Below, in pieces: positions 36,524-46,832 of a stretch of 64,000 nucleotides of DNA. The stretch's first letter is position 1, and each line of letters starts with the position of its first letter. Position numbers and translations under genes: made by a program. The stretch is from Haloarcula nitratireducens (lineage in GTDB: Archaea > Halobacteriota > Halobacteria > Halobacteriales > Haloarculaceae): contig NZ_RKLT01000002.1 of the NCBI RefSeq assembly GCF_019599505.1, forward strand, positions 62,001 through 126,000, in the 5' to 3' direction. The notes beneath the pieces were generated by a model that was given only the letters and a program-made list of their open reading frames with translations, searched no databases and had not been told where the DNA came from.

Positions 36524-36588
36524 CTTTAATACCCCGCTCTCCGAAGCCGGAAACCGGCAAAGGCGGGTAGCCGAGGGGAACTTTTAAA
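36524..36588 (+). promoter_or_regulatory. Two TATA-like boxes before the winged-helix gene
   Basis: CTTTAATA (36524-36531) and CTTTTAAAC (36581-36589) lie 57 bp apart ahead of ATG 36616. The second gives a start about 25 bp later with a leader of few bases. Between them is a small hairpin GCCGG-AAA-CCGGC (36545-36557), which could occur in the leader of transcripts from the first box. Confidence 0.4.
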
Positions 36589-36615
36589 CCCTCCAAACAC
36601 AAGTTAACAATTGCC

Positions 36616-36921
36616 ATGATAGACAGGCTTGAGAAGGAAGTCGACATGCTGGAGCGCCATCTGCAGGTGCTGCGCATGGTTATTGAGAACGAGCCTATCG
36701 GTATCGTGAAGATGTCCAACGAGACCGGCTACCCCCACCACAAGGTCCGCTACTCGCTTCGCGTCCTCGAGGAGGAGAACCTCATCGAGCCCTCCAGTCA
36801 GGGAGCCATCACGACCGAACAGACGGGCGAGTTCGTCGACGACCTAGACGAGAAGATAGACGAGATAATCGAGAAGCTCGAAGGAATGAAGATCGAAGAC
36901 GCCGCCGAGATCGAAGGGTAA
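36616..36921 (+). CDS. Winged-helix transcription regulator, haloarchaeal
   Basis: The 101-residue product starts MIDRLEKEVDMLERHLQVLR, then a winged-helix DNA-binding unit (VIENEPIGIVKMSNETGYPH, HKVRYSLRVLEEENLIEPSS) and a long C-terminal acidic helix (VDDLDEKIDEIIEKLEGMK) suited to dimerisation. This architecture is common in haloarchaeal regulators. It sits divergent from purA and convergent with the large protein at 36931 (9 bp gap). Target genes cannot be read from here. Confidence 0.88.
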   Translation: MIDRLEKEVDMLERHLQVLRMVIENEPIGIVKMSNETGYPHHKVRYSLRVLEEENLIEPSSQGAITTEQTGEFVDDLDEKIDEIIEKLEGMKIEDAAEIEG

Positions 36922-36930
36922 CCCCGTTCT

Positions 36931-39291
36931 CTACAGTTCCGGTACTGCGAGGTGGAACTCCCGGTTTCTCGCCTCGAGCAGACAGAGGTGGTAGCCGTCT
37001 TTCCGCGAGAGGTTCACGAAGCTCTTTCGCTTATCGCGGCTGAACAGCCCGCTCGAGGTCGCCTCCTCCGCGGTCTCCAGCGCGCCGGGTTCGAAGAAAC
37101 TGCTCGTGACCAGGAACGCCGCCGCGAGCGACCCCGACGCGTTGCCGACCCGTTCCGCGTCGCGGACGATGTCGGTCATCTGTCCGTCCGTCGCCGGTTG
37201 CCGGGAGTCGTTGATGTTCGCCACGACCAGCGGGTTGCCCATCCGGTCGCGAGCGACCACGTCGAATTGCTCCTGTGAGCGGTGTTGCTTCCCGTCCTCG
37301 GTGTAGGTGACCGAGACGTTTCCGTTGAGTTCGGCGCGGTCTATCTCCGGGAGCGCGTCGTACAGGTCACGCATCGCGCTCGCGTGCCCGGTGTCTCTGA
37401 TCTCGTACAGCAAGTTCCGCACGAGCCAGTCGACGAACCGGTAGTGGATGCTCTCCTGGAGGAACGTCTCGAACTCCTCGCCGTCCACGACGGCGTCGGT
37501 CCCGTCGAACTGCGTGTGGTACTCCAGTCGGAGGTTCTCCTCGACCTGCGAGCGGTCGGCGTCGCCGGCGTGGGCCTTCTCCAGGGTCGCCTCGCCCTTC
37601 GAGTGATAGCGGACGAAGAGGTTCGTCCCGTCGATGGCTTCGGCCGGCGACAGCCGCGTGCCGGCGTCGGGGGCGTCCTCCTGCGCGTCGCCCAGCCGCC
37701 GCTCCAGCCGTTGGATCTCGGTCTTCGCCTCGTCGAGTTCGGTCTGGAGCCGGTCGCGCTCGGCTCTGAGGTCGTCGTTCGTCGCCGAGAGGTCGTCCAG
37801 CTCGGTGCGTAGCCGACCGATCTCGGCCTCCTTGGCGTCGAGTTCGCTCTCGACTTCCTCGACCCGTTCCCGCTGCCGGTCCGCCGCCGGCCGGTCTCGC
37901 TGTTCGTCGGTCGCCCGCGGCCGTGCCGCCGAACTCGCCGCGTCCGCCGAACGCTCCGTCGTCGTTTCCGTCTCCTGCGGGGCGGCCGACGATTCGACGT
38001 CGTTCGAAACGACCGCCGACTCGGCCGCCCTCGTACTCGCAGCCGTCGAGCGGTCGGGGTCCAGCGAGGGGATCGACCGGGTTTCGAGGTCCGTCGTCGT
38101 CGCGCCGCCGGTGCCGCTCGCCGCTGTCGGCGACTGGGCGGTCTCACGGGCTTTCGGCGCCGTCTGTGGCGGCTGCGCCGGATCTGTCGGACCCGAGGCC
38201 GCCGAATCGCCGCCGGGCGAGGACTGCGACGCGGGACCGTTCGTCTCGGACGCTCGCTCCGCACTCGCCGTCGTCTCGGCCGTCTCCGGCGCGGACTGCC
38301 GCGACGACTCGGACGAACCCGTCGTCGAGCCGTCGGTCGTCGACTCCCCGGTCTCGGTCGCCTCGGCTCCGTCCGTCTGCTCGCGCTCGGTCGGCTGTGC
38401 CGCCGAACTCGACCGCCGTCTCTCGGCATCGGGGCCCGCGACTCCCTGGTCGGTGCCCGCCGCCTTCGACCCCGGCGGCCCGCCGGTCGCCGGTCCAGAT
38501 CTCCGTTCGGTCGCCGGGTCGTCGTTCGCGTCATCCGCCGCGTCGGCCGCCGTCGGCGACTCGGACTGGTCGGCCGTCTCGACCGAATCGTCGGAATCGA
38601 CCGCCTCGCCCGAGCCGATCGGTTCCGCGGTCTCGTCGGCCGACTCTCCCTCGCTCGCTACCGGTTCCGTCTCGGCCTCGTTCGCGTCGGCGTCGTCCGT
38701 TTCGGCGGTCCCGACAGCCCCGGCCGCCGCTCCGCCGGTATCCGGTTCGGCGGGTTCCGGGATTTCGACCGGCGAGATGTCGACCGGCTTGACCTCGTAA
38801 ATGCCGACTTCGTCGTCGGCCTGTTCGAACGCGTCGTCGTCGGTAACGAGGCGGTCGGCGCTACCGACCCAGGCGACGCTCATCGACCGGCCGCCGTGGT
38901 AGACCTGGTAGTAATCGCCAGAGAGGACGTTCTCCGAGAGCTCGACGAACCCGGTGAAGTTGCCGTCCGAGAGCGTCTCGTTCACCTCGGAGAGCGGCGT
39001 GTCCTGCGTGTAGTACTTCGCCCGGACCTCGTCGGCGCGCTCTTGCATCACCGCGAGCAACGGGAGCGCCTCGTGGGGCGCTCGCCGGGCGGTGCCGTCC
39101 CCGCCCTCGAAGTCCTCGATATCGCCCTCCAAGATGCCGACGACCGTGCCGCCCACCATGAACAGCCGCGTCGGCCCGCTGACGACGGCACCGGAGAACT
39201 CATCGGCGGCGAGAGCCCGAAGCCCCTCGTAGCCGCCCTCGAAGGGCACCGACTCCCACTCTGAAACCAGTTCTACCGTGCGCGTGCTCAT
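36931..39291 (-). CDS. Large acidic coiled-coil protein (DUF7527-like)
   Basis: The 786-residue product has an N-terminal domain to about 185 (VELVSEWESVPFEGGYEGLR, LSENVLSGDYYQVYHGGRSM), a long low-complexity Ser/Thr/Ala/Glu stretch (about 190-500), a coiled coil (AEIGRLRTELDDLSATNDDL, EAKTEIQRLERRLGDAQED) at about 510-580, and a C-terminal domain from about 600 with DVVARDRMGNPLVVANINDS and FSRDKRKSFVNLSRKDGYHL. The last part looks like a restriction-endonuclease-type fold lacking the E-x-K residues. I know the DUF7527 name only from memory. Function unknown; convergent with the wHTH gene. Confidence 0.8.
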   Translation of the reverse strand: MSTRTVELVSEWESVPFEGGYEGLRALAADEFSGAVVSGPTRLFMVGGTVVGILEGDIEDFEGGDGTARRAPHEALPLLAVMQERADEVRAKYYTQDTPLSEVNETLSDGNFTGFVELSENVLSGDYYQVYHGGRSMSVAWVGSADRLVTDDDAFEQADDEVGIYEVKPVDISPVEIPEPAEPDTGGAAAGAVGTAETDDADANEAETEPVASEGESADETAEPIGSGEAVDSDDSVETADQSESPTAADAADDANDDPATERRSGPATGGPPGSKAAGTDQGVAGPDAERRRSSSAAQPTEREQTDGAEATETGESTTDGSTTGSSESSRQSAPETAETTASAERASETNGPASQSSPGGDSAASGPTDPAQPPQTAPKARETAQSPTAASGTGGATTTDLETRSIPSLDPDRSTAASTRAAESAVVSNDVESSAAPQETETTTERSADAASSAARPRATDEQRDRPAADRQRERVEEVESELDAKEAEIGRLRTELDDLSATNDDLRAERDRLQTELDEAKTEIQRLERRLGDAQEDAPDAGTRLSPAEAIDGTNLFVRYHSKGEATLEKAHAGDADRSQVEENLRLEYHTQFDGTDAVVDGEEFETFLQESIHYRFVDWLVRNLLYEIRDTGHASAMRDLYDALPEIDRAELNGNVSVTYTEDGKQHRSQEQFDVVARDRMGNPLVVANINDSRQPATDGQMTDIVRDAERVGNASGSLAAAFLVTSSFFEPGALETAEEATSSGLFSRDKRKSFVNLSRKDGYHLCLLEARNREFHLAVPEL

Positions 39292-39436
39292 TACCTTCAT
39301 CAAACCGCATGGTAGACAAATAGTTTGTGCCCCCGTCAGACGCTCGGCGGAACGGCCGGTCCGCGCCGCCGCTCGCGCTCGCGTTGCGGGCGCGGGACTC
39401 CGATGGGCATATGTCGCCCGACTGCCAACGTCGGGT

Positions 39437-39832
39437 ATGGAAGAGCAACCGGGGTTGAGCGACCAGTATCGAACGGCCAGTCCGTGGCCGGTGTTCGTCG
39501 CCCTCGGACTGACACTCTCGGAGATCGGCGTCTTCATCGGTCTGTTCCCGGTCGCGGTGTTCGGCCTCATTCTCTTCGGCGGGAGCATCGCCGGCATCCT
39601 CACCGAGTCGGGCTACGCCGAGCGGCCGTGGCCGACGCTGCTGGCCGTCGGCGGGATTCTTTCCGTCCTCGCGCTCGCGATCGGCGTCCTCCAGCTACCG
39701 ATGTCCGCGTTCACGGTGGCGAACGTCGGTGAGGGACCGCTGTTTACCCGGCTCGTGGCCGTCGTCGTCGCCGGCGTCGTGATGATGGCGATGGGCGGCG
39801 TCGGATCGGTTCTCGAACAGACCAAAGTCTGA
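39437..39832 (+). CDS. Four-helix membrane protein of the cox cluster (DUF7541-like)
   Basis: The 131-residue product has a short polar N-terminus (MEEQPGLSDQYRTASPWPVF) and about four membrane helices covering most of its length. It lies 48 bp before the next membrane gene and the oxidase subunit I gene, on the same strand, so it probably belongs to a cox cluster. I recall DUF7541 for such a protein, not verified. The ATG at 39437 was chosen because upstream frames are not membrane-like. Confidence 0.78.
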   Translation: MEEQPGLSDQYRTASPWPVFVALGLTLSEIGVFIGLFPVAVFGLILFGGSIAGILTESGYAERPWPTLLAVGGILSVLALAIGVLQLPMSAFTVANVGEGPLFTRLVAVVVAGVVMMAMGGVGSVLEQTKV

Positions 39833-39880
39833 GCGAAACCAACAGTCTATTTACCGGCCTACGCTAACCCGGGAACATAC

Positions 39881-40225
39881 ATGGCACTACTCGGGTTCGA
39901 AAGGGATACCCTGCTCGACCTTACCGTCAACGTCATCCCGCTAGGTATCATGGTCTTTTTCATCGGGCTGTTCTTGGTCGTGCCCGCGTTCGGGACCAAC
40001 GTTCTCTTCAGCACACTCCAGTTCCTCCTGATATTCGTCCACGTCGTTCTGCTGGCGATTCTGACGTACTACGCCGGCCGGGCTATCGAGGGCGCCGAGG
40101 AAGAGGAGCGGAACGCCCAGCAGGCCAGCGCCGTCGAAGAACCGCCGGGCGAAGTGACCGGTCTCGACGACACCGGCGTCGAGGACGAACGCGCCCTCGA
40201 AGACGGCGAGAGCGACGACAACTAA
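39881..40225 (+). CDS. Cox cluster membrane protein (DUF6684-like)
   Basis: The 114-residue product has two membrane helices (TVNVIPLGIMVFFIGLFLVV, TLQFLLIFVHVVLLAILTYY) and a long acidic C-terminal tail with 40% Asp/Glu. It resembles DUF6684, a haloarchaeal family I recall as cox-linked. It lies 68 bp before the subunit I gene. A role in oxidase assembly is inferred from position. Confidence 0.8.
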   Translation: MALLGFERDTLLDLTVNVIPLGIMVFFIGLFLVVPAFGTNVLFSTLQFLLIFVHVVLLAILTYYAGRAIEGAEEEERNAQQASAVEEPPGEVTGLDDTGVEDERALEDGESDDN

Positions 40226-40293
40226 TCGAGAGCGGTCGAGCGAACCGCGCCGGAACCGCCCCTTTCATTATCGCCCAGTCCTGAGGTGCGACC

Positions 40294-42084
<1,791 letters not shown>

Positions 42085-42133
42085 CGGCGGCGACGCTCGA
42101 AGCCTTTTCGCGTGCGATCGTTCGACGGTGAGA

Positions 42134-42226
42134 TCACGCCGCGCCCGAGACGAGGACGATCGCCGTCACGAACATCATCAGCGCGATACCGGAGAGAACG
42201 ACGAACAGCAGTTCTTTCTGTGACAT
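42134..42226 (-). CDS. 30-residue membrane microprotein in the cox cluster
   Basis: ATG 42226 opens a 30-residue frame MSQKELLFVVLSGIALMMFV-TAIVLVSGAA: a single membrane helix after a polar start. It lies between the subunit I gene and the DUF7520-like gene, but on the opposite strand. Very small single-helix subunits are common in respiratory oxidases. Its charge pattern and clean stop make it a plausible gene; proof would need expression data. Confidence 0.5.
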   Translation of the reverse strand: MSQKELLFVVLSGIALMMFVTAIVLVSGAA

Positions 42227-42285
42227 AGCGAGACTACGGGACCGAAGTGAAAAAGGCTAATCGTCTCGCCCGCCTACCACCGACC

Positions 42286-42567
42286 ATGACCGAACAGCAC
42301 GCGGGGACGCCCGGCGAGAAAGTCGTCGCCCAGTTGTACGTGATCATCGTCGCGCTATCGGGCGTGATGGGATTCGTACTGGGCACCATCCGCCCCGCCG
42401 ACCTCGACCCGCAACTGTTCGGGGTCATCCAACTCCCGCCGACGCCGTTCGGCGTGGCGCTGTACGGCGTCGGAACGGTCGGGACCGGCCTGGGAATACT
42501 GTTGGCGCTGGTCGTCTACGTCTCGCGGCGAACCGAGGGCGCGGGCGGCGAGCGCGAGCCGCAGTAG
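42286..42567 (+). CDS. Cox cluster membrane protein (DUF7520-like)
   Basis: The 93-residue product has two membrane helices (VAQLYVIIVALSGVMGFVLG, FGVALYGVGTVGTGLGILLA) joined by a proline-rich loop (FGVIQLPPTPFG). It follows the oxidase subunit I gene by 200 bp. It matches my memory of the DUF7520 family, found near cox genes. Start ATG 42286 chosen; an upstream ATG at 42247 would lengthen a basic N-terminus. Confidence 0.78.
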   Translation: MTEQHAGTPGEKVVAQLYVIIVALSGVMGFVLGTIRPADLDPQLFGVIQLPPTPFGVALYGVGTVGTGLGILLALVVYVSRRTEGAGGEREPQ

Positions 42568-42644
42568 CTCGTCCGGATCGCCGTAGCGATCTACCGGTAC
42601 GCGTCGACCTCGTCGGCGCTATCTGAAAACCACAGCAGTTCGTA

Positions 42645-44348
42645 TCACGCCACGCCCGCCGTCTCGCGGTAGCTCCCGTACTTCGCTTCGAACACCGCCA
42701 TGATCTCGCCCATCGTCGCGTACGCCTTGACGGCGTCGACGACGGCGGGCATCACGTTCTCGTCGGCCTCGACGCGCTCGCGGAGGTCGTCGAGCGCGGC
42801 CTCGACCTCGCTCTCGTCCCGATCGGCCTTCGCCTCGGCCAACCGTTCGCGCTGGCGCTCCTGGACCGCCTCGTCGACTTTCAGCACCTCGGGTTCGGTC
42901 TCCTCTTCGACCGCGTAGGCGTTGACGCCGACGACGACTTCCTCCTCGCGTTCGACGCGCTCCTGGTACTCGTAGGCCGAATCCTGTATCTCCCGCTGGA
43001 AGTATCCCTGTTCGATGCCCGTCAGGACGCCCTCTCTCACCGATCCGTCGCCCAGTTCCTCGCGGACGTGGTCGATGTGAGCCATCGCCTTCTCCTCCAT
43101 CTCGTCGGTCAGCGCCTCGACGGCGAAACTGCCGCCCAGCGGGTCGACGATGTCGGCCGCGCCCGACTCCTCGCCGATGATCTGCTGGGTGCGGAGCGCG
43201 ACCCGGACGGCCTCCTCGCTCGGGAGCGCCAGCGCCTCGTCGAAGCTGTTGGTGTGGAGGCTCTGCGTGCCGCCCAGCACGCCCGCGAGCGCCTGGATCG
43301 TCACGCGAACGACGTTGTTGAGCGGTTGCTGGGCGGTCAGCGACTGCCCGGCGGTCTGGGTGTGGAACTTCAGTTGCTTGCTCGCGTCCGCTTCGGCCCC
43401 GTACCACTCGTCCATCGCGCGGGCGTAGATGCGCCGGGCCGCGCGGAACTTCGCGACCTCCTCGAAGATGGAGTTGTGCGAGTTGAAGAAAAAGGAGAGC
43501 TGGGGCGCGAACTCGTCGACGTCGAGGCCGCGTTCGATGCAGTCCTCGACGTAGGCGAAGCCGTCGGCGAGGGTGAAGGCCAGTTCCTCGACGGCCGTCG
43601 ATCCGGCCTCGCGGATGTGATAGCCCGAGACGGAGACGGGCTTGAACTTCGGCGTCTCTCGGCAGGCGAACTCGATGACGTCCGTGACGAGTTTCAGCGA
43701 CGGTTCCGGCGGAACGACCCACTCCTTCTGTGCGATGAACTCCTTGAACATGTCGTTCTGGAGGGTGCCTCGGATCTCCTCGCGAGGGACGCCCTGCCGG
43801 TCGGCCAGCGCGAGGTACATCGCGTAGACGACCGGCGCGCTGGGGTTGATGGTGAAGGAGGTAGAGACCTCGCCCACGTCGATGCCGTCGAACAGTCGTT
43901 CCATGTCCGCGAGCGTGTCGACGGCGACGCCCTCCTTGCCCACCTCGCCGTCGGCCATCGCGTCGTCGGAGTCGATGCCCATCAGGGTCGGCATGTCGAA
44001 GGCCGTCGAGAGCCCGGTCTGTCCCTCGTCGATGAGGTAGTGAAACCGCTCGTTGGTCTCGGTGGCGGTGCCGAACCCGGCGAACTGACGCATCGTCCAC
44101 TGACGACCGCGGTACATCGTCGGGTAGACGCCGCGCGTGTACGGCTCCTCGCCCGGGAACCCGACGTCGTCTTCGTAGTCGATATCGCTCACGTCAAGCG
44201 GCGTGTACAGGCGGTCGACTTCGAGGTTAGAGACGGTGGCGAACCGGTCGCGCCGTTCGCCGTGGGTCGAGAGGGCGGGATCGAGCGTCTCGGCTTCCCA
44301 CTCGTCCTTCGACTCCCGAATCGACCGGAGGTCCTCCTCGTCGAACAT
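42645..44348 (-). CDS. mcmA: Methylmalonyl-CoA mutase, catalytic subunit
   Basis: The mutase interconverts succinyl-CoA and methylmalonyl-CoA with adenosylcobalamin. The 567-residue product is the large (catalytic) TIM-barrel subunit: GVYPTMYRGRQWTMRQFAGF near 78, the RQFAGFGT and TFDMPTLMG-type substrate motifs (here STAFDMPTLMGID), HIREAGSTAVEELAF near 245, and QSLHTNSFDEALALPSEEAV. It has no C-terminal cobalamin domain, so it needs a separate small subunit encoded elsewhere. CbiX and the DR2241-type protein lie 10 kb away in the window. ATG 44348 gives the shortest start consistent with the family. Confidence 0.95.
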   Translation of the reverse strand: MFDEEDLRSIRESKDEWEAETLDPALSTHGERRDRFATVSNLEVDRLYTPLDVSDIDYEDDVGFPGEEPYTRGVYPTMYRGRQWTMRQFAGFGTATETNERFHYLIDEGQTGLSTAFDMPTLMGIDSDDAMADGEVGKEGVAVDTLADMERLFDGIDVGEVSTSFTINPSAPVVYAMYLALADRQGVPREEIRGTLQNDMFKEFIAQKEWVVPPEPSLKLVTDVIEFACRETPKFKPVSVSGYHIREAGSTAVEELAFTLADGFAYVEDCIERGLDVDEFAPQLSFFFNSHNSIFEEVAKFRAARRIYARAMDEWYGAEADASKQLKFHTQTAGQSLTAQQPLNNVVRVTIQALAGVLGGTQSLHTNSFDEALALPSEEAVRVALRTQQIIGEESGAADIVDPLGGSFAVEALTDEMEEKAMAHIDHVREELGDGSVREGVLTGIEQGYFQREIQDSAYEYQERVEREEEVVVGVNAYAVEEETEPEVLKVDEAVQERQRERLAEAKADRDESEVEAALDDLRERVEADENVMPAVVDAVKAYATMGEIMAVFEAKYGSYRETAGVA

Positions 44349-44420
44349 ACCGCGCAATTTGTCACCAGTTAGCAAGAGTTTTCGGGCGACCGAGAGTGTA
44401 CGCACGCGCCGCCCGAAGGT

Positions 44421-45218
44421 TCACTCCTCGTCCTGTAACCGCTGTGTCGTCTCGACGAGCGGATGTCTCCCGTAGTCGACCACTTCGATGTCGTCGATGC
44501 GTTCGAGGTCCGAGTCGGCGGCCGTCTCGGCCATCCCCAGTTCGACCGGTTCGTCGAGGACGATGACGTAGGCGTCCATCTCGTCGATATCCAGGCGGGC
44601 CGCCGCCTTCACGCGGTGGTGTCCGTCGGCCAACAGGAGGTCCCCGTCGTTGTCGATGACGACGAGCGGTTCGGCCAGTCCACGTTCGAGTTCGTAGACC
44701 CGCCCCTCCAGCTCGTCCGCGTACACGGTCGTCTGCGTCGGCGTCAGGTCCGAAAGCGTCACCTGCCGGTGGTCCTCGTGGGACGTTATATCGTGGATGT
44801 TCTCCAAGGTCCGGCCGAGCTTGTCGACCTTGTCCGGCGTGGCTCGCTCGATGTGCGACCGGATCACGTCGGCGTTCGAGATGATGCCGACGAGGTGACC
44901 CGCGTCGTCGACTACCGGCAGTTTCTGGATGCCCGACCGGAGGATGACCCGAGCGGCGTCTTGAACGGCCATGTCCGGGTGGGCGACGAGGATGTTCTCG
45001 CTCATCACCCGAAACATCGGTTCGTGGTCGGCCGCGAGCAGGAGGTCGCGCGCGCTGACGAACCCCTCGACGCGCCGGCCGTCCGTCACCGGGAAGCCGC
45101 TGAAGTCGTCGCTCTCGGCGATCCGTTTGGCCACCTCGGCGACGGTGTCGTCGAGTTCGACGGTCGCCACGTCGCGGGTCATGTACTCCCCGACCGTCGG
45201 ACGACTCGGTTCTTCCAT
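44421..45218 (-). CDS. CBS-domain protein with ParB/Srx-like C-terminal domain
   Basis: The 265-residue product has two CBS repeats (about 9-65 and 70-130), which bind adenine nucleotides, then a ParB/sulfiredoxin-like domain with a DLLLADGHHRVKAAARL motif near 205-220. This combination is seen in a few archaeal families. ParB-like kinases such as the archaeal serine kinase SerK use the same DGHHR motif to bind nucleotides, so kinase activity is possible. It is not a classical ParB partition protein. The gene follows the mutase gene by 72 bp. Confidence 0.88.
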   Translation of the reverse strand: MEEPSRPTVGEYMTRDVATVELDDTVAEVAKRIAESDDFSGFPVTDGRRVEGFVSARDLLLAADHEPMFRVMSENILVAHPDMAVQDAARVILRSGIQKLPVVDDAGHLVGIISNADVIRSHIERATPDKVDKLGRTLENIHDITSHEDHRQVTLSDLTPTQTTVYADELEGRVYELERGLAEPLVVIDNDGDLLLADGHHRVKAAARLDIDEMDAYVIVLDEPVELGMAETAADSDLERIDDIEVVDYGRHPLVETTQRLQDEE

Positions 45219-45255
45219 CGCTCCGATTACTCCACCGAGCGAGAAAAAGCCTCGG

Positions 45256-46797
45256 CTACTCCTCTTCGGTGTCGGTGTCGGCGTCGGCGTCCTCTAGCAG
45301 CGTCGGGTCCGCGTCGCTCGTGACCTCCGCGTACTTCTCCGGGCCGAACTCCGTGGCGGTGTAGACGCTCCCGAGCAGGCGGTGTGATCGCGACTGTACG
45401 GCGTCGAGGAACCGATCGTTGACGACCGAGCGGACGATGTCTTCGAGCGACTCCTCGCGGTCCTCGACGGAATCGAGGACGCCGAGGGTGATCTGTGCGC
45501 CGGCCATGTCGGCGTGACCGCCCGCCGAGCCGATCTGTCCGAACGCGTCGCGCATCGCCTCGCCGAGGTCGATGTCGGCTCCGCGCGCCCGAGCGGAGGC
45601 GTAGATGGTTCCGTCGAGGACGCCGTACACCATCGTCGCCTGCACGTCTTCGAGGTCGAGCAACCGGTCCGCGGCCTGTGCCAGCGCGTCGCGGTCGGAG
45701 AGTTCGCCGACGCAACTCAACAGCACCGACCCCTCCTGTTCGCGGTTGTCGATGGCGCGGCCGATTATCGAGAGCGTCTCGGCGCTGACGCTCGGGTCTT
45801 CGATGCGCTGGAGCGCTCCCATGTCTGCCCGCGAGACCAGGTGTGCGGCGGCCTCGAAGTCCTCGGCCGAGACCTCCCGCCGGAAGTCCTTGGTATCGAC
45901 CCGGATGCCGAAGAGCAGTCCCGTGGCGATGGGCTCCGGGATCTCGATCTCGAAGCGCTGGAAGTAATCGACGAGCAGGGTGCTCGTCGCTCCGGCCGCG
46001 CTCCGCAGGTCGACGTACCGGGCTTCGACCGGGAACCGCGGCGGGTGGTGGTCGATGACGACGTCGACGTCTAAGTCCTCCGGTAGCTGGTCGTTGACGC
46101 CGGGGCGGGAGTGATCGACGAGCGCGAATCCGTCGTAGTGGTCCAGCGCGTCCGGGTCCTCGGCGTCTAAGTTCACGAGGTCGTACTCGAGGAGGTTGAC
46201 GAACGCGCGGTTCTCCTGGTGGGAGATCGAACCGTAGTAACAGACCGAGACGGTACAGCCGACCCGTTCGGCGAGGGCCCCGAGCGCGACGGCGCTGGCG
46301 ATGGCGTCGGGGTCGGGGTTGTCGTGCGTGACGATGGCGAGGTGGCCCTCGACGTCCCGGAGAGCGCGCTGGAGCTGTCGGGCGCGGGTCCCGTCTGTCC
46401 CGACCGTCCGACCGAGTCGCTCGGTGACGATGCTCGCCGGGTCGACGACTCTGTCGGCGTTCGCCTCGATCTCGGCCCGCTGTTCCATCGAGACGTCGTA
46501 GCCGGTGTAACACAGACAGAACGCGTCGGCGAATAGCTCACCGACGACGGCCGCCGCCGCGGCGTTGTCGGCGGCGTCCTCGGTGGCGACGATGACCGTC
46601 TCCGGGACGACGTCGAGCCCGTCGAGAACGGCGCGGTCCGCGGTGTCGCCGACGGTGACGGCGGTTCCCTCGGTTCGCAACGTCTCGGCGCGGTGCTCGT
46701 CGGCGGTCACGACGTGAATCGATCCGTTGTCGTCACTGAGAGCGTCGACGAGGGCGAGCGCGGTGGACCCGGCTCCCAGTACCAACCGAGACGGCAT
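45256..46797 (-). CDS. TrkA-N/DHH-family phosphoesterase fusion
   Basis: The 513-residue product fuses an N-terminal TrkA-N Rossmann domain (LVLGAGSTALALVDALSDDN, about 4-120) to a DHH phosphoesterase: THDNPDPDAIASA (about 156-168), LVDHSRPGVND, VVIDHHPPRF (DHH motif, near 242), RVDTKDFRRE, then a DHHA1-type domain with GSAGGHADMAGAQ near 440. Related proteins hydrolyse short nucleic acids or cyclic dinucleotides; the Rossmann domain suggests nucleotide sensing. It lies upstream of the CBS/ParB gene by 37 bp in the same direction. Confidence 0.92.
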   Translation of the reverse strand: MPSRLVLGAGSTALALVDALSDDNGSIHVVTADEHRAETLRTEGTAVTVGDTADRAVLDGLDVVPETVIVATEDAADNAAAAAVVGELFADAFCLCYTGYDVSMEQRAEIEANADRVVDPASIVTERLGRTVGTDGTRARQLQRALRDVEGHLAIVTHDNPDPDAIASAVALGALAERVGCTVSVCYYGSISHQENRAFVNLLEYDLVNLDAEDPDALDHYDGFALVDHSRPGVNDQLPEDLDVDVVIDHHPPRFPVEARYVDLRSAAGATSTLLVDYFQRFEIEIPEPIATGLLFGIRVDTKDFRREVSAEDFEAAAHLVSRADMGALQRIEDPSVSAETLSIIGRAIDNREQEGSVLLSCVGELSDRDALAQAADRLLDLEDVQATMVYGVLDGTIYASARARGADIDLGEAMRDAFGQIGSAGGHADMAGAQITLGVLDSVEDREESLEDIVRSVVNDRFLDAVQSRSHRLLGSVYTATEFGPEKYAEVTSDADPTLLEDADADTDTEEE

Positions 46798-46832
46798 AGC
46801 TCTCTGTCGGCGTCGGAGTCCCTAAAAACCCG

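Noticed and set aside
34527..36719. A 730-codon frame spanning purA and the lipoprotein gene on the minus strand.
   Set aside because: Only its C-terminal 132 codons (34527-34925) look like a protein; the rest is the Arg-rich shadow of purA.
46219..46536. Plus-strand frames opposite the DHH protein with regular GVGVGV runs.
   Set aside because: They are shadows of Asp-Pro-Asp codons in the DHH motif.
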